DNA of 64,000 bases from Nemophila menziesii (Eukaryota; Streptophyta; Magnoliopsida; Boraginales; Hydrophyllaceae). The notes beneath the pieces were generated by a model, which worked only from the letters and a program-made list of their open reading frames with translations, ran no database searches and was not told where the DNA came from. The DNA is taken from assembly GCA_029959085.1 (NCBI GenBank), contig JARWIR010000001.1, forward strand, positions 14,437,730 through 14,501,729, given 5' to 3'. The translations under genes were made by a program, and so were the position numbers. Position 1 is the first letter of the stretch. Each line of letters starts with the position of its first letter. This document shows, piece by piece, positions 1 through 10,291 of the stretch.

Positions 1-1492
1 TAGCTGTCTTGACCATCTCACACACTGATGGGCCCACCGTAGCCCAACACCTCTGATAGAACCCCGCTGTCATACCATCCGGTCCCGGGGCTTTGTTCGG
101 CTGCATTTGAAAAAGCGCAATTCGGATCTCTACATCTGAAATTGGTTCCGCTAAACCCTTAATCGAATCCAAGTCTAGCCGGCTCATACCTGGTAGCTCC
201 CCAACCATTGGATCTGACTCCTCCATCGTATACAGATTCATAAAAAACGACCTTACCCACCTTTCCTCCACTTCTACATCTTCTATTAATACCCCTTGAT
301 CGTCTCGTATTCTGTGTTTCTTCGATTTCCTTTTTTCTATAAGTGTCGATAAATGATAGAACTTTGTATTTCTCTCCCCCGAATAAATCCAATCCGATCT
401 AGACCTCTGGAACCAAAGCATCTCTTCTTGATCTAAAATCCTCTCATATTCGCTACTGAGCTTCCTCTCTAACTCCACCAAGGAACTATTGTACCTCACT
501 TGTACCGCTCTCTGAATCCCTTTAATCCGTGCAAGTAACCTCCTCTTTTTCCGGAATATATCGCCAAATACCTCGACTTTCCATTTCTCCAATTCCACCT
601 TCAGATTCTCCAAATTTTCTATCAAGTCTGTACCATTACTCATCCACTTATCACTCACTAATTGACTAAAACCACCATGGCTAATCCACGCATTCTCGAA
701 TCGAAATCGCCTACTCCTCGGTGTCTGATTATCTTGTGAATCCAACGTAATCAGAATAGGAACGTGGTCCGAGTGAATTCTCGGAAGATGCCTGACTCGG
801 GAATTTACAAAACACATTTTCCATGCATTATTACCATACGCACGATCCAATCGACGCAAGATTCTCATCCCCGTATTCCACGAGTTACTCCATGTGAAAC
901 GCGGCCCTTCGAAACCTAAATCCCCTAATCCACATTGACTCCGCCACCTTTCGAATTTAACCATAGCCGGCGTTGTTCTTTCTACTCCACCCTGCTTATC
1001 TTCCGGGCAACCCACTTGATTAAAATCACCAACTACTAGCCAAGGTTCCTGTATCCCATTAGCCGCCGCCTCAAGATCATCCCACAAATACTGTCTAATC
1101 CAATCATTTGGATTTGCGTACACCGCTGACAAAATCCAAGAAGAACACGATATATTAGATATTCGTAAATTAACTATTTGCTTACCTGCCGATAGAAGTT
1201 GGACCGAAAGATCATCCGAGTCCCACATGACCCAAATTCCTCCCGAATATCCAATTGCATCAACCCGGATAGAGTATTTCATGTGAAGAGATTTAATTAT
1301 TTTTGTAGCCTCCGAACCTGCTGCTTTTGTCTCAACAATAATAGAAATGCTGGGCCTATGTAAGCTCTTATAATCATTAAACGCCCGTCTAAACGAGTCA
1401 CTGTTAGCACCTCGGCAATTCCAAAAAAACACGTTAAAAGGCTGATGGAATAGATTCCACCCTCCTGAATTTATGTCAGATAATTGATTCAT
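1..1492 (-). CDS. LINE ORF2 N-terminal part: AP endonuclease and start of reverse transcriptase (partial)
   Basis: Would cleave target DNA and reverse-transcribe the LINE RNA. From the ATG at 1492 the frame is open for about 497 codons to the window edge; I checked that the start and the far end are in the same frame. The N-terminus shows the endonuclease signature [15 protein letters not shown], followed by the conserved acidic site IIVETKA, then GDFNQVG and IHSDHVPIL. Near the edge comes the RT entry motif [15 protein letters not shown]. The endonuclease half shows no stop or frameshift, so this copy is fairly young. The RT core, zinc finger and RNase H domains, if present, lie beyond base 1. 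It is a different subfamily from the LINE at 54.5-60.8 kb, judging from sequence differences in aligned motifs. Confidence 0.85.
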   Translation of the reverse strand, partial: MNQLSDINSGGWNLFHQPFNVFFWNCRGANSDSFRRAFNDYKSLHRPSISIIVETKAAGSEATKIIKSLHMKYSIRVDAIGYSGGIWVMWDSDDLSVQLLSAGKQIVNLRISNISCSSWILSAVYANPNDWIRQYLWDDLEAAANGIQEPWLVVGDFNQVGCPEDKQGGVERTTPAMVKFERWRSQCGLGDLGFEGPRFTWSNSWNTGMRILRRLDRAYGNNAWKMCFVNSRVRHLPRIHSDHVPILITLDSQDNQTPRSRRFRFENAWISHGGFSQLVSDKWMSNGTDLIENLENLKVELEKWKVEVFGDIFRKKRRLLARIKGIQRAVQVRYNSSLVELERKLSSEYERILDQEEMLWFQRSRSDWIYSGERNTKFYHLSTLIEKRKSKKHRIRDDQGVLIEDVEVEERWVRSFFMNLYTMEESDPMVGELPGMSRLDLDSIKGLAEPISDVEIRIALFQMQPNKAPGPDGMTAGFYQRCWATVGPSVCEMVKTA

Positions 1493-1572
1493 AAAATATT
1501 AACAGAATAGAAAAGAAACTAGAGATATACTAAATATAAATCAAAGTTAAAGGATATGTGAAACCAGGTCCT

Positions 1573-2115
1573 TTATGCATGCCCCTCAGCTGGGAGTTCA
1601 ACCAACGCACTACCAGTACCATCGTGCTCGCTGAGGTCAACTACTTCACCACTGATTTGCTCCCGGACCCCAACTCTACCCATTCCAAACTTATCTGAAG
1701 CCGAAATGGTCTGTTGTGGTAGCACCATAATCCTAGTACTCTCGATGTTCCGCAGCTGTAAACTTCCGTCATCCACCCCGTCCTCAGTCTCCATATCAAC
1801 TATCTGATCTCTACGAGTCTTGGAAGGTATAGCGCTGTTTTCTGCAATTTGGACCAATTTATGATTATTTGCAGATAGGTCCCTGGACAATTTTGCACCC
1901 ACCATATCGATTTCTTGCCTTACTTCGACCTCCACTGAATCCATTCCCACCTTCTGCCCCAATATACCTCTATTCACTTGTTGCCCACTACATTGATCTA
2001 CCCATTCTCCTCCCATGGCACTCCTCTCACGTTCTCCAATCGGAACAAAATTTCTCTGGCGGCCATCAATGAATTTTCCTTCCTTCCCACCTTTATTTTT
2101 GGGACTCTTATTCAC
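1573..2115 (-). pseudogene. LINE ORF1 C-terminal remnant
   Basis: A 180-residue open frame directly upstream of ORF2 (about 80 bp gap) and truncated at its 5' side by the LINE boundary. It is polar and low in complexity, as the C-terminal tail of plant LINE ORF1 proteins usually is. The RNA-binding DUF4283 and CCHC knuckle that mark ORF1 are missing because the element is truncated. It is assigned by position, not by a domain. Confidence 0.6.
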
Positions 2116-2152
2116 TTTAAAACTAGGGATATTAATGGTTAAGGTTTAAGAC

Positions 2153-2730
2153 TAGGGATGACAATGGTTAGAATATTAAATGTAATCGATGGATATCTGA
2201 TCTGATAAAAAATCTGTTAGTGGAACCGATTATGTATCCATGAGGGTTTGATTCTCATAAAAGGTTACCGGTGGATAATCCGTTATGATTTGGTTTTTAC
2301 AATAATTCGACGGATATTCCAAAATGTGAATAAAGTATAAGGAATAAAAATAAAAATATATACTATATATAAAGATATTCTATATAGACAAGATCATACT
2401 TTATATCAAATAAAATTATTCCATACATAAAGTAGTTAATTAATTGTATCTAGTATATTACTATATTGCCTAATACCTATGTATGCTCAACCAATAATTA
2501 AGTAGCTAATTATATAGGTTTAAAAATATTTTATAAGATTTTTTTAAATCCTATTGAACAATTACAGATACAAATTCACCGCGGATAATCCGCATCCGTT
2601 GTGGATGCGGATTTGGTAAATAATTCTAAAATCTGGTGGATAATATATGCGGATTTGGTTATCATTTTTTTGATGGATGTGGATATGGTTATACTATTTT
2701 TCGAGGATATCCGATTCGTTGCCAACCCTA
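2153..2730. mobile_element. Non-autonomous hAT element, family 1, copy 1
   Basis: 578 bp, starting TAGGGATGACAA and ending TTGCCAACCCTA, flanked by a perfect 8-bp target-site duplication TTTAAGAC (2145-2152 and 2731-2738). Eight-bp duplication plus TAGGG-type termini is diagnostic of hAT. No transposase. It sits in the F-to-A spacer of the tRNA array, at the same site as the copy at 5336-5920. Confidence 0.9.
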
Positions 2731-3021
2731 TTTAAGACCAAAATCGATGTATAATCGAACTGATTATGTAACCACGGTTAACATCATTAGGTCATGATTT
2801 TAAAAAATGTAACCGATGGTAAAACTATTATATTTTGGTTTTAGATAAAAAATAAATATAAGTAACTAAAATCCGCTTATAATAATATATAGTTTTATAT
2901 TTTATTATAATGTAGATAAAAAAGTATATTCAAATCCCGGAACTAATTTTCAAATGATTAATTTAACCAAAACAAAAAAAAATTAACTAATAAAATCCAA
3001 ATGCGTCGGTTGTGGTTGTTT

Positions 3022-3095
3022 TGGCCCATGCAGGTTTTGAACCTGCGACCTTCGCGTTATCAGCACGACGCTCTAATTAACTGAGCTAATAGGCC
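3022..3095 (-). pseudogene. tRNA-Ile-like, unit A block 1, anticodon changed to GAU
   Basis: 74 nt and cloverleaf-compatible, but the anticodon loop reads CTGATAA, giving GAU instead of AAU, and the D-loop has lost its invariant GG (AGTTAATTA). The acceptor has one U-G wobble at pair 5. The T-loop reads TTCAAAA. Probably decayed, although the anticodon would still decode Ile. Confidence 0.7.
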
Positions 3096-3455
3096 AACAT
3101 ATTATATAAAAGTCAAACCCTCCAACCTGACCAAACTTCACTATAAAATTAGGGATGTTGATGGTTAAGGTTTAAGACATAAATCGATGGATAGCCAAAC
3201 CGATTTGTACCACGGTCAACATCAAGATGTTATGTTTTGAAAACCTATCGTAAAATCATTATGTTATGATTTTATATAAAAAATAAATCTGAATAACCGA
3301 AAACGGCTATTGAAAGTATGTTATTTTATATTTTATCATAATGTAGGTAAAAAAGTATGTTCAAATCCCAAAACTATAATCCAAATGGTCGATTTAACCA
3401 AAAAATACAAAATTGTTTAACAAAGAAAAATTTAATGGTCCTGTTATGGTTTTTT

Positions 3456-3529
3456 TCACCCATGCGCGTTTCGAACCTGCAACCTTCGCGTTACTGGCGC
3501 AACGCTCTAACCAACTGACCTAATGAGCC
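3456..3529 (-). pseudogene. tRNA-like, unit B block 1, anticodon AGU
   Basis: The anticodon loop reads CCAGTAA, so the anticodon is AGU (Thr) and the U33 that should precede it is C. The T-stem (GCAGG/CGCGC) has two mismatches, and the acceptor and D stems are mispaired. Not expected to yield a functional tRNA. All three B units share the AGU change. Confidence 0.8.
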
Positions 3530-3862
3530 AACATATTATTTACAAGTCAATCCCGTCAACCCTACCGACTTTCACTATAAAACTAGGAATGTTAATGGTT
3601 AAAGTTTAATACCAAAATCGGTGGATAACCGAACTGATTATGTAACCTCGGGTTAACATCGTTAGGTTATGATTTTCAAAAGTGTGGTGAAACTGTTATG
3701 TTTTGGTTTTAGATAAAAAAATAAATCTGAATAACCGAAAACCACTTATAAATGTGTAATTTTATATTTTAATTTAATGTAGATAAGATAGTATATTCAA
3801 ATCCCAAGACTAATTTGCAAATGATTTATTTAACCAAAACTGAAAAAATGTTTAACAAATCA

Positions 3863-3936
3863 AATCCCATGCAGGTTTCAAACCTGCAACCTTCGCGTTA
3901 TTAGCAGGACACTCTAACCAACTAAGCTAATGGGAC
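3863..3936 (-). pseudogene. tRNA-Ile-like, unit C block 1, rebuilt 3' end
   Basis: Anticodon AAU is kept. About 25-30 bp immediately 3' of the tRNA are missing compared with other units, so the end of the acceptor stem is supplied by spacer (ATGGGATT). The 5' strand reads GTCCCAT and still pairs with it, but the discriminator is T rather than A. The anticodon stem has a C-C mismatch. Confidence 0.7.
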
Positions 3937-4301
3937 AACATATTATTTAAAGCTCAAACCCATCAACCAGACCAAACTTCGCCATAAAATTTGGGATGCT
4001 AATTGTTAAGGTTTAAGAAAACAATCGATGGATAACTGAATAGATATGTAACCCCGATCAACATCATGAAGTTATGGTTTTGAAAAGTGTAACCGATCGT
4101 AAAACCATTATGTTATGATTTTAGATAAAAAAAAATAAACCTGAATAACCGAAAACGGCTATTTAAACTATGTAATTTCAAATTTTATCACAATGTAGGT
4201 AAAAAAGTATTTGTAAATCCCAAAACTATAATCAAAATGGTCGGTTTAACCAAAAACTGAAAAAACATTTAACAAATCAAAACTTAAAGTTATGGTATTT
4301 T

Positions 4302-4375
4302 TGGCCCATGCAGGTTTCTAACCTGCGACCTTCGCGTTATTAGCACGATGCTCTAACCAACTGAACTAATGGGCC
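4302..4375 (-). tRNA. tRNA-Ile(AAU), unit D block 1, near-intact
   Basis: 74 nt, anticodon AAU, with acceptor, D, anticodon and T stems all able to pair (D stem GTTC/GAGC through a G-U). One serious change: C56 of the T-loop is A (TTAGAAA). This hits the TTC-core and the internal B box, so transcription and folding may be weakened. Confidence 0.7.
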
Positions 4376-4742
4376 AACATATTATTTAAAAGTTAATCCC
4401 GCCAACCTGACCAAATTTCACTATAAAATTAGGGATGTTAATGGTTAAGGTTTAAGACAAAAATCGGTGGATAGCCGAACCGATATGTAACCACAATCAA
4501 CATCATGAAGTTATGATTTTGAAAAGCGTAACTGATCGTAAAACCGTTATATTATAGTTTTAGATAAAAAATAAACCTGAATAACCGAAATCTGCTATTT
4601 AAAATATGTAATTTCATATTATATCATAATCTAGGTAAAAAAATATATTCAAATCTCGAAACTATAATTCAAATGGTCGATTTAACAAAAAACTGAAAAA
4701 ACGTTTAACAAATCAAATCCAAATGGTTTAGTTATGGTTTTT

Positions 4743-4816
4743 TGGCTCATGCAGGTTTTGAACCTGCGACCTTCGCGTTATTAGCACGACGCTCTAACCA
4801 TCTAAGCTAATGGGCC
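4743..4816 (-). tRNA. tRNA-Ile(AAU), unit E block 1, near-intact
   Basis: 74 nt, anticodon AAU and discriminator A. One acceptor mismatch (C4-A69: GGCCCAT/ATGAGCC) and small D-stem and D-loop changes. The T-loop TTCAAAA still fits a B box. The C4-A69 mismatch is shared by most E and F units. Confidence 0.68.
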
Positions 4817-5178
4817 AACATATTATTTAAAAGTCAAACCCACCGACCCGACCGAACTTTAATATAAAATTAGGGATGTTAAGGTTTAAGACATAAATCG
4901 ATGTATAGCCGAACCGATATGTAACCAAGGTCAACATCACGAAGTTATGATTTTGAAAAGTGTAACCGATCAAAAAAACCGTTAAGATATGGTTTTAGAT
5001 AAAAAATAAACCTGAATAACCGAAAACGGCTATTTAATAAATGTAATTTCATATTATATTATAATGTAGGTAAAAAAGTATATTCAAATCCCAAAAACTA
5101 TAATCCAAATGGTCGATTTAATAAAAAACTGAAAAAACGTTTAACAAATCTAAACTCATTGTTTCAGTTATTGTTTTT

Positions 5179-5252
5179 TGGCTCATGCAGGTTTCGAACC
5201 TACGACCTTCGCGTTATTAGCACGACGCTCTAACCAACTGAGCTAATGGGCC
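5179..5252 (-). tRNA. tRNA-Ile(AAU), unit F block 1, near-intact
   Basis: 74 nt, anticodon AAU, consensus D-arm, anticodon arm and T-loop (TTCGAAA). One U-G wobble in the T stem and the C4-A69 acceptor mismatch are the only departures from consensus. Confidence 0.75.
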
Positions 5253-5335
5253 AACATATTATTTACAAGTGAAGCCTGGCAACCCGACTGACTTTCACTA
5301 TAAAACTAGGGATATTAATGGTTAAGGTTTAAGAC

Positions 5336-5920
5336 TAGGGATGTCAATGGTTAGAATATTAACTGTAACCGATGGATATCCGATCCAATAAAAAATCTGT
5401 TAGTGGAACCGATTATGTATCCATGAGGGTTTGGTTCTCATAAAAGGTTACCGGTGGATAATCCGTAAGGTTTGGTTTTTAACAATAATTCGACGGATAA
5501 TTCAAAATCCGAATAAAGTACAAGAAATTAAAAATAAAAATACATATTATATATAGAGATATTCTATATATACAAAAATCACACTTAATATCAAATAAAA
5601 TTATTCCATACATAATGCATTTAATTAATTGTATCTAGTTTATTATTATATTGCCTAATACCTATTTATGCTGAACCAATAATTAAGTAGCTAATTTTAT
5701 AGGTTTAAAAATATTTCATAAGATTTTTTTTTTAAAATCCTATTGAACAATTACGGATGCAAATTCACCGCGGATAATCCGCATCCATCGTAGATGCGGA
5801 TTTGGTAAATAATTCTAAAATCCGGTGGATAATAGATGCGGATTTGGTTATCAGTTTTCTTGATGGATTTGGATGTGGTTATACTATTTTTCGAGGATAT
5901 CCGATCCGTTGCCAACCCTT
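5336..5920. mobile_element. Non-autonomous hAT element, family 1, copy 2
   Basis: 585 bp, TAGGGATGTCAA to TTGCCAACCCTT, with the 8-bp duplication TTTAAGAC on both sides (5328-5335, 5921-5928). The insertion site and duplication are identical to copy 1 (2153-2730). The two copies therefore arose by duplication of the six-unit block that already carried the element, not by two insertions. Confidence 0.9.
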
Positions 5921-6211
5921 TTTAAGACCAAAATCGATGTATAACCGAACTGATTATGTAACCATGGTTAACATCATTAGGTCATGATTTTAAAAAATGT
6001 AAGCGATGGTAAAACTGTTATATTTTGGTTTTAGATAAAAAATAAATATAAATAACTGAAATTCGCTTATAATAATATATAATTTTATATTTTATTATAA
6101 TGTAGATAAAAAAGTATATCCAAATCCCAGATCTAATTTTCAAATGATTGACTTAACCCAAACAAAAAACATTTAACTAATAAAATCCAAATAGGTCGGT
6201 TGTGGTTTTTT

Positions 6212-6285
6212 TGGCCCATGCAGGTCTCGAACCTGCGACCTTCGCGTTATTAGCACGACGCTCTAACCAACTGAGCTAATGGGCC
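6212..6285 (-). tRNA. tRNA-Ile(AAU), unit A block 2, fully intact
   Basis: The best copy in the array. It has a 74-nt cloverleaf with seven perfect acceptor pairs (GGCCCAT/ATGGGCC), D-loop AGTTGGTTA, anticodon loop CTAATAA, T-arm GCAGG-TTCGAGA-CCTGC and discriminator A. Internal A and B boxes are consensus. It agrees with the plant nuclear tRNA-Ile(AAU) sequence as I know it. A34 would be deaminated to inosine and read AUU, AUC and AUA. No terminator T-run directly follows; the first T4 and T6 runs are about 28 and 43 nt downstream on the transcribed strand. Confidence 0.95.
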
Positions 6286-6650
6286 AACATAATATATAAA
6301 AGTCAAACCCGCCAACCTGACCGAACTTCACTATAAAATTAGGGATGTTAATGGTTAAAGTTTAAGACATAAATCGATGGATAGCCGAACCGATTTGTAA
6401 CAACTGTCAAAATCACGAAGTTATGTTTTGAAAAGTGTAACCTATCGTAAAATCATTATGTTATGATTTTATATAAAAAATAAATCTGAATAACCGAAAA
6501 CGGCTATTTAATGTATGTTATTTTATATTTTATCATAATGTAGGTAAAAAAGTATGTTCAAATCCCCAAACTATAATCCAAATGGTCGATTTAACCAAAA
6601 ATAAAAAATTGTTCAACAAAGAAAATTTTAATGGTTCTGTTATAGTTTTT

Positions 6651-6724
6651 TTACCCATGCGCGTTTCGAACCTGCAACCTTCGTGTTACTAGTACGGCGC
6701 TCTAGCCAACTGACCTAATGAGCC
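6651..6724 (-). pseudogene. tRNA-like, unit B block 2, anticodon AGU
   Basis: The anticodon loop reads CTAGTAA (AGU, Thr). The anticodon stem CCGTA/CACGA has two mismatches, the T stem GCAGG/CGCGC two, and the acceptor end is mispaired (GGCTCAT/ATGGGTA). Non-functional by structure. Confidence 0.8.
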
Positions 6725-7065
6725 AACATATTATTTACAAGTCAAGCCCGCCAACCCTACCGACTTTCGCTGTAAAACTAGGGATGTTAATGGTTAAAGT
6801 TTAAGACCAAAATCGGTGGACAACCGAACTGATTATGTAACCTTGGGTTAACATCGTTAGGTTATGATTTTTAAAAGTGTAACCGATGGTGAAACTGTTA
6901 TGTTTTGGTTTTAGATAAAAAATAAATCTGAATAACCGAAAACCACTTATAATAATGTGTAATTTTATATTTTAATTTAATGTAGATAAAATAGTATATT
7001 CAAATCCCAAGACTAGTTTACAAATGATTGATTTAACCAAAACTAGAAAAACGTTTAACAAATCA

Positions 7066-7139
7066 AATCCCATGCAGGTTTCAAACCTGCAACCTTCGCG
7101 TTATTAGCACGGCACTCTAACCAACTAAGCTAATGGGAC
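7066..7139 (-). pseudogene. tRNA-Ile-like, unit C block 2, rebuilt 3' end
   Basis: Same architecture as the unit at 3863. Anticodon is AAU and the acceptor GTCCCAT/ATGGGAT pairs with a terminal G-U. The discriminator is T, the T-loop TTTGAAA, and the anticodon stem has one C-A mismatch. The deletion removing the normal 3' flank is shared by all C units. Confidence 0.7.
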
Positions 7140-7497
7140 AACATATTATTTAAAAGTCAAGCCCGCCAACCAGACCGAACATCGCCATAAAATTAGGGAT
7201 GGTAATTGTTAAGGTTTAAGACAAAAATCGATGGATAACTGAATCAATATGTAACCACGATCAACATCATGAAGTTATGGTTTTGAAAAGTGTAACCGAT
7301 CGTAAAACCATTATGTTATGATTTTAGTTAAAATAAATAAACCTGAATAACCGAAAACGGCTATTTAAAATATGTAATTTCAAATTTTATCTTAATGTAG
7401 GTAAAAAAGTAATTTCAAATCCCAAAACTATAAACGGTCGATTTAACCAAAAACTGAAAAAACATTTAACAAATCAAAATTTAAATTTATGGTTTTT

Positions 7498-7571
7498 TGG
7501 CCCATGCAGGTTTCGAACCTGCTACCTTCGCGTTATTAGCACGACGCTCTAACCAACTGAGCTAATGGGCC
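7498..7571 (-). tRNA. tRNA-Ile(AAU), unit D block 2, intact
   Basis: 74 nt. Acceptor GGCCCAT/ATGGGCC is perfect, the D-arm is consensus, the anticodon is AAU, and the T-arm GCAGG-TTCGAAA-CCTGC is perfect with discriminator A. Only a variable-region base (GGTAG) differs from consensus. Likely functional. Confidence 0.9.
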
Positions 7572-7937
7572 AACATATTATTTAAAAGTCAAACCCGCCA
7601 ACCCGACCAAACTTCACTATAAAATTAGGGATGTTAATGGTTAAGGTTTAAGACATAAATCGATGGATAGCCAAACCGATATGTAACCATGATCAACATC
7701 ATGAAGTTATGATTTTGAAAAGCGTAATCGATCGTAAAACCGTTATATTATAGTTTTAGATAAAAAATAAACCTGAATAACTGAAAACGGCTATTTAAAA
7801 TATGTAATTTCATATTATATCATAATGTAGGTAAAAAGTATATTCAAATCCCAATAATATAATCCAAATGGCCGATTTAAAAAAAATCTTAAAAAACGTT
7901 TAACAAATCAAAACATAATGATTCAGTTATGGTTTTT

Positions 7938-8011
7938 TGGTTCATGCAGGTTTCGAACCTTCGAACTTAGCATTATTAGCACGACACTCTAACAAACTGA
8001 GCTAATGGGCC
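7938..8011 (-). pseudogene. tRNA-Ile-like, unit E block 2, degraded
   Basis: Anticodon AAU is kept, but the anticodon stem (TCGTG/TGCTA) and T stem (GAAGG/CCTGC) are broken, the acceptor 3' strand reads ATGAACC and the D-loop lost a G. The hAT copy at 8366-8946 lies in the spacer between this unit and its sister E' unit. Confidence 0.75.
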
Positions 8012-8365
8012 GATATATTATTTAAAAGTCAAACCCACCGACCTGACCAAACTTTACTATAAAATTAGGGATGTTAAGGTTTAAGACATAAATCGATGTA
8101 TAGCCGAACCGATATGTAACCATGGTCAACATCACGAAGTTATGATTTTGAAAAGCGTAACCGATCGAAAAAACCGTTAACATATGGATTTAGATAAAAA
8201 ATAAACCTGGATAACCGAAAACAGCTATTTAATAAATGTAATTTCATATTATATTATAATGTAGGTAAAAAAGTATATTCAAATTCCAAAAACTATAATC
8301 CAAATGGTCGATTTAACAAAAAACTGAAAAAACGTTTAACAAATCAAAACGTAATGGTTCAGCTA

Positions 8366-8946
8366 TAGGGATGGCAATGGTTATAAACCGTAACCGATGG
8401 ATATTTGATCCGATAAATAATGCGTTAGTGGAACCGATGGTGCATCCATGAGGGTTTGGTTCTCACAAAAGGTAACCAGTGGATAATCCGTGAGGATTTG
8501 GATTTTTACAATAATCCGACGGATAATCCAAAATTCGATTAAAGTATAAGAAATAAACAAATAAAAAAATTAATATTATATATAAATATATTATATATAT
8601 ATATACAAAAATCATACATTATATCAACCAAATAATATTATTCTATATATAAAACACCTAATTGGTTTTATCAAGATTATTACTATATTGCCTGATATCT
8701 ATTTCTAGGCACCCAATAATTAAGTAGCTAATTTTATAATTTTAAAAGTAATTTATAAGATTTATTTATTTAAATTCTATTGAACAATTACAGTTGCGGA
8801 TAATCCGAATCCGCCGTGGATGCGGATTTGGTAAATAATTATAAAAACCTATGGTTAATGGATGCGGATTTGGTTATTGTTTTTCTTGATGGATATGGGT
8901 ATGGGTATGCCATTTTATGAGGATATCTGATCCGTTGCCATCCCTA
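8366..8946. mobile_element. Non-autonomous hAT element, family 1, copy 3 (independent insertion)
   Basis: 581 bp, with perfect 12-bp terminal inverted repeats TAGGGATGGCAA/TTGCCATCCCTA. The 8-bp target-site duplication TTCAGCTA (8358-8365) versus TTTAGCTA (8947-8954) has one mismatch. Its site differs from copies 1 and 2, so it is a separate insertion, and its intact termini make it the best reference for the family. No transposase coding. Confidence 0.92.
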
Positions 8947-8963
8947 TTTAGCTATGGTTTTTA

Positions 8964-9037
8964 TGGCTCATGCAGGTTTCAAACCTGCGACCTTCGCGTT
9001 ATTAGCACGACGCTCTAACCAATTGAGCTAATGGGCC
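8964..9037 (-). tRNA. tRNA-Ile(AAU), unit E' block 2, near-intact
   Basis: Extra E unit found only in block 2; its 5' flank is nearly identical to that of the unit at 7938. It has 74 nt, anticodon AAU, all stems paired except C4-A69, D-loop AATTGGTTA and T-loop TTTGAAA (C56 to T). The hAT at 8366-8946 ends 17 bp from its 3' end. Confidence 0.68.
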
Positions 9038-9400
9038 GACATATTATTTAAAAGTCAAACTCACCGACCTGACCAAACTTTACTATAAAATTAGGGATGT
9101 TAAGGTGTAAGACATAAATCGATGTATAGCCGAACCGATATGTAACCATGGTCAACATCACGAAGTTATGATTTTGAAAAGCGTAACCGATCGAAAAAAC
9201 CGTTAAGATATGGTTTTAGATAAAAAATAAACCTGAATAACCGAAAAAAGCTATTTAATAAATGTAATTTCATATTATATTATAATGTAGGTAAAAAAGT
9301 ATATTTAAATTCCAAAAACTATAATCCAAATGGTCGATTTAACAAAAAACTGAAAAAACGTTTAACAAATCAAAACTTAATGGTTCGACTATGGTTTTTA

Positions 9401-9474
9401 TGGCTCATGCAGGTTTCGAACCTGCGACCTTCGCGTTATTAGCACGACGCTCTAACCAACTGAGCTAATGAGCC
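9401..9474 (-). tRNA. tRNA-Ile(AAU), unit F block 2, intact with U4-A69 pair
   Basis: 74 nt and consensus everywhere except acceptor pair 4. Here C4 has become U4, which pairs with the A69 that leaves a mismatch in other E/F units (GGCTCAT/ATGAGCC, seven Watson-Crick pairs). Anticodon AAU, T-arm and discriminator A are perfect. Likely functional. Confidence 0.88.
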
Positions 9475-9548
9475 AACATATTATTTACAAGTGAAGCCTG
9501 GCAATCCGACCTACTTTCACTATAAAACTAGGGATATTAATGGTTAAG

Positions 9549-9564
9549 GTTAAAGAGTTAAGAC
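9549..9564. other. hAT excision footprint, copy 1
   Basis: At the position where copies 1 and 2 of hAT family 1 are inserted in other blocks, the sequence reads TTAAAGAG-TTAAGAC. This is two near-copies of the target duplication TTTAAGAC joined with a changed base and a lost base at the junction. That is the usual scar of hAT excision. Confidence 0.75.
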
Positions 9565-9848
9565 TAAAATCGATGTATAACCGAACTGATTATGTAACCA
9601 TGGTTAACATCATTAGGTCATGATTTTAAAAAATGTAACCGATGGTAACACTGTTATATTTTGGTTTTAGATAAAAAATAAATATAAATAACTGAAATCC
9701 GCTTATAATAATATATAATTTTATATTTTATTATAATGTAGATAAAAAAGTATATTCAAATCCGAGAACTAATTTTCAAATGATTGATTTAACCAAAACA
9801 AAAAAACATTTAACTAATAAAATCCAAATGGGTCGGTTATGGTTGTTT

Positions 9849-9917
9849 TGGCCCATGCTCAAACCTGCGACCTTCGCGTTATTAGCACGACGCTCTAACC
9901 AACTGAGCTAATGAGCC
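9849..9917 (-). pseudogene. tRNA-Ile-like, A/F hybrid unit, T-arm deletion
   Basis: 69 nt. Five bases are missing from the T-arm, so loop and 3' stem strand are destroyed; the rest, including anticodon AAU, is consensus. Its 3' flank is A-type while its 5' flank is F-type, identifying it as the product of unequal exchange between an A and an F unit. Confidence 0.85.
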
Positions 9918-9992
9918 AACATATTATTTACAAGTGAACCCTGGCAATCCGACCTACTTTCACTATAAAACTAGGGATATTAATGGTTAAGG

Positions 9993-10007
9993 TTTAAGAG
10001 TTAAGAC
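9993..10007. other. hAT excision footprint, copy 2
   Basis: TTTAAGAG followed by TTAAGAC, at the F-to-A spacer site occupied by hAT copies 1 and 2 elsewhere. The same scar occurs one unit away (9549-9564), so excision came before the duplication of this unit. Confidence 0.78.
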
Positions 10008-10291
10008 CAAAATCGATGTATAACCGAACTGATTATGTAACCATGGTTAACATCATTAGGTCATGATTTTAAAAAATGTAACCGATGGTAAAACTGTTAT
10101 ATTTTGGTTTAAGATAAAAAATAAATATAAATAACTGAAATCCTCTTATAATAATATATAATTCTATATTTTATTATAATGTAAATAAAAAAGTATATTC
10201 AAATCCCAGAACTAATTTTCAAATGATTGATTTAACCAAAACAAAAAAACATTTAACTAATAAAATTCAAATGGGTAGGTTGTGGTTGTTT

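Larger units (their letters stand above)
1..2115 (-). mobile_element. 5'-truncated LINE (L1-type), continues past left edge
   Basis: Minus-strand non-LTR retrotransposon with the tail of ORF1 (1573-2115) followed by ORF2 (1492 to the edge). Its 5' end stops at about 2115, where sequence typical of the neighbouring tRNA array resumes (compare 2116-2152 with 5297-5335). This abrupt 5' truncation inside a full ORF1 is what incomplete target-primed reverse transcription leaves. The 3' end, poly(A) tail and target-site duplication lie outside the window. Confidence 0.88.

Noticed and set aside
5802..5987. 61-residue open frame in the tRNA array
   Set aside because: It spans the end of a hAT element and spacer; not conserved in the other two element copies.
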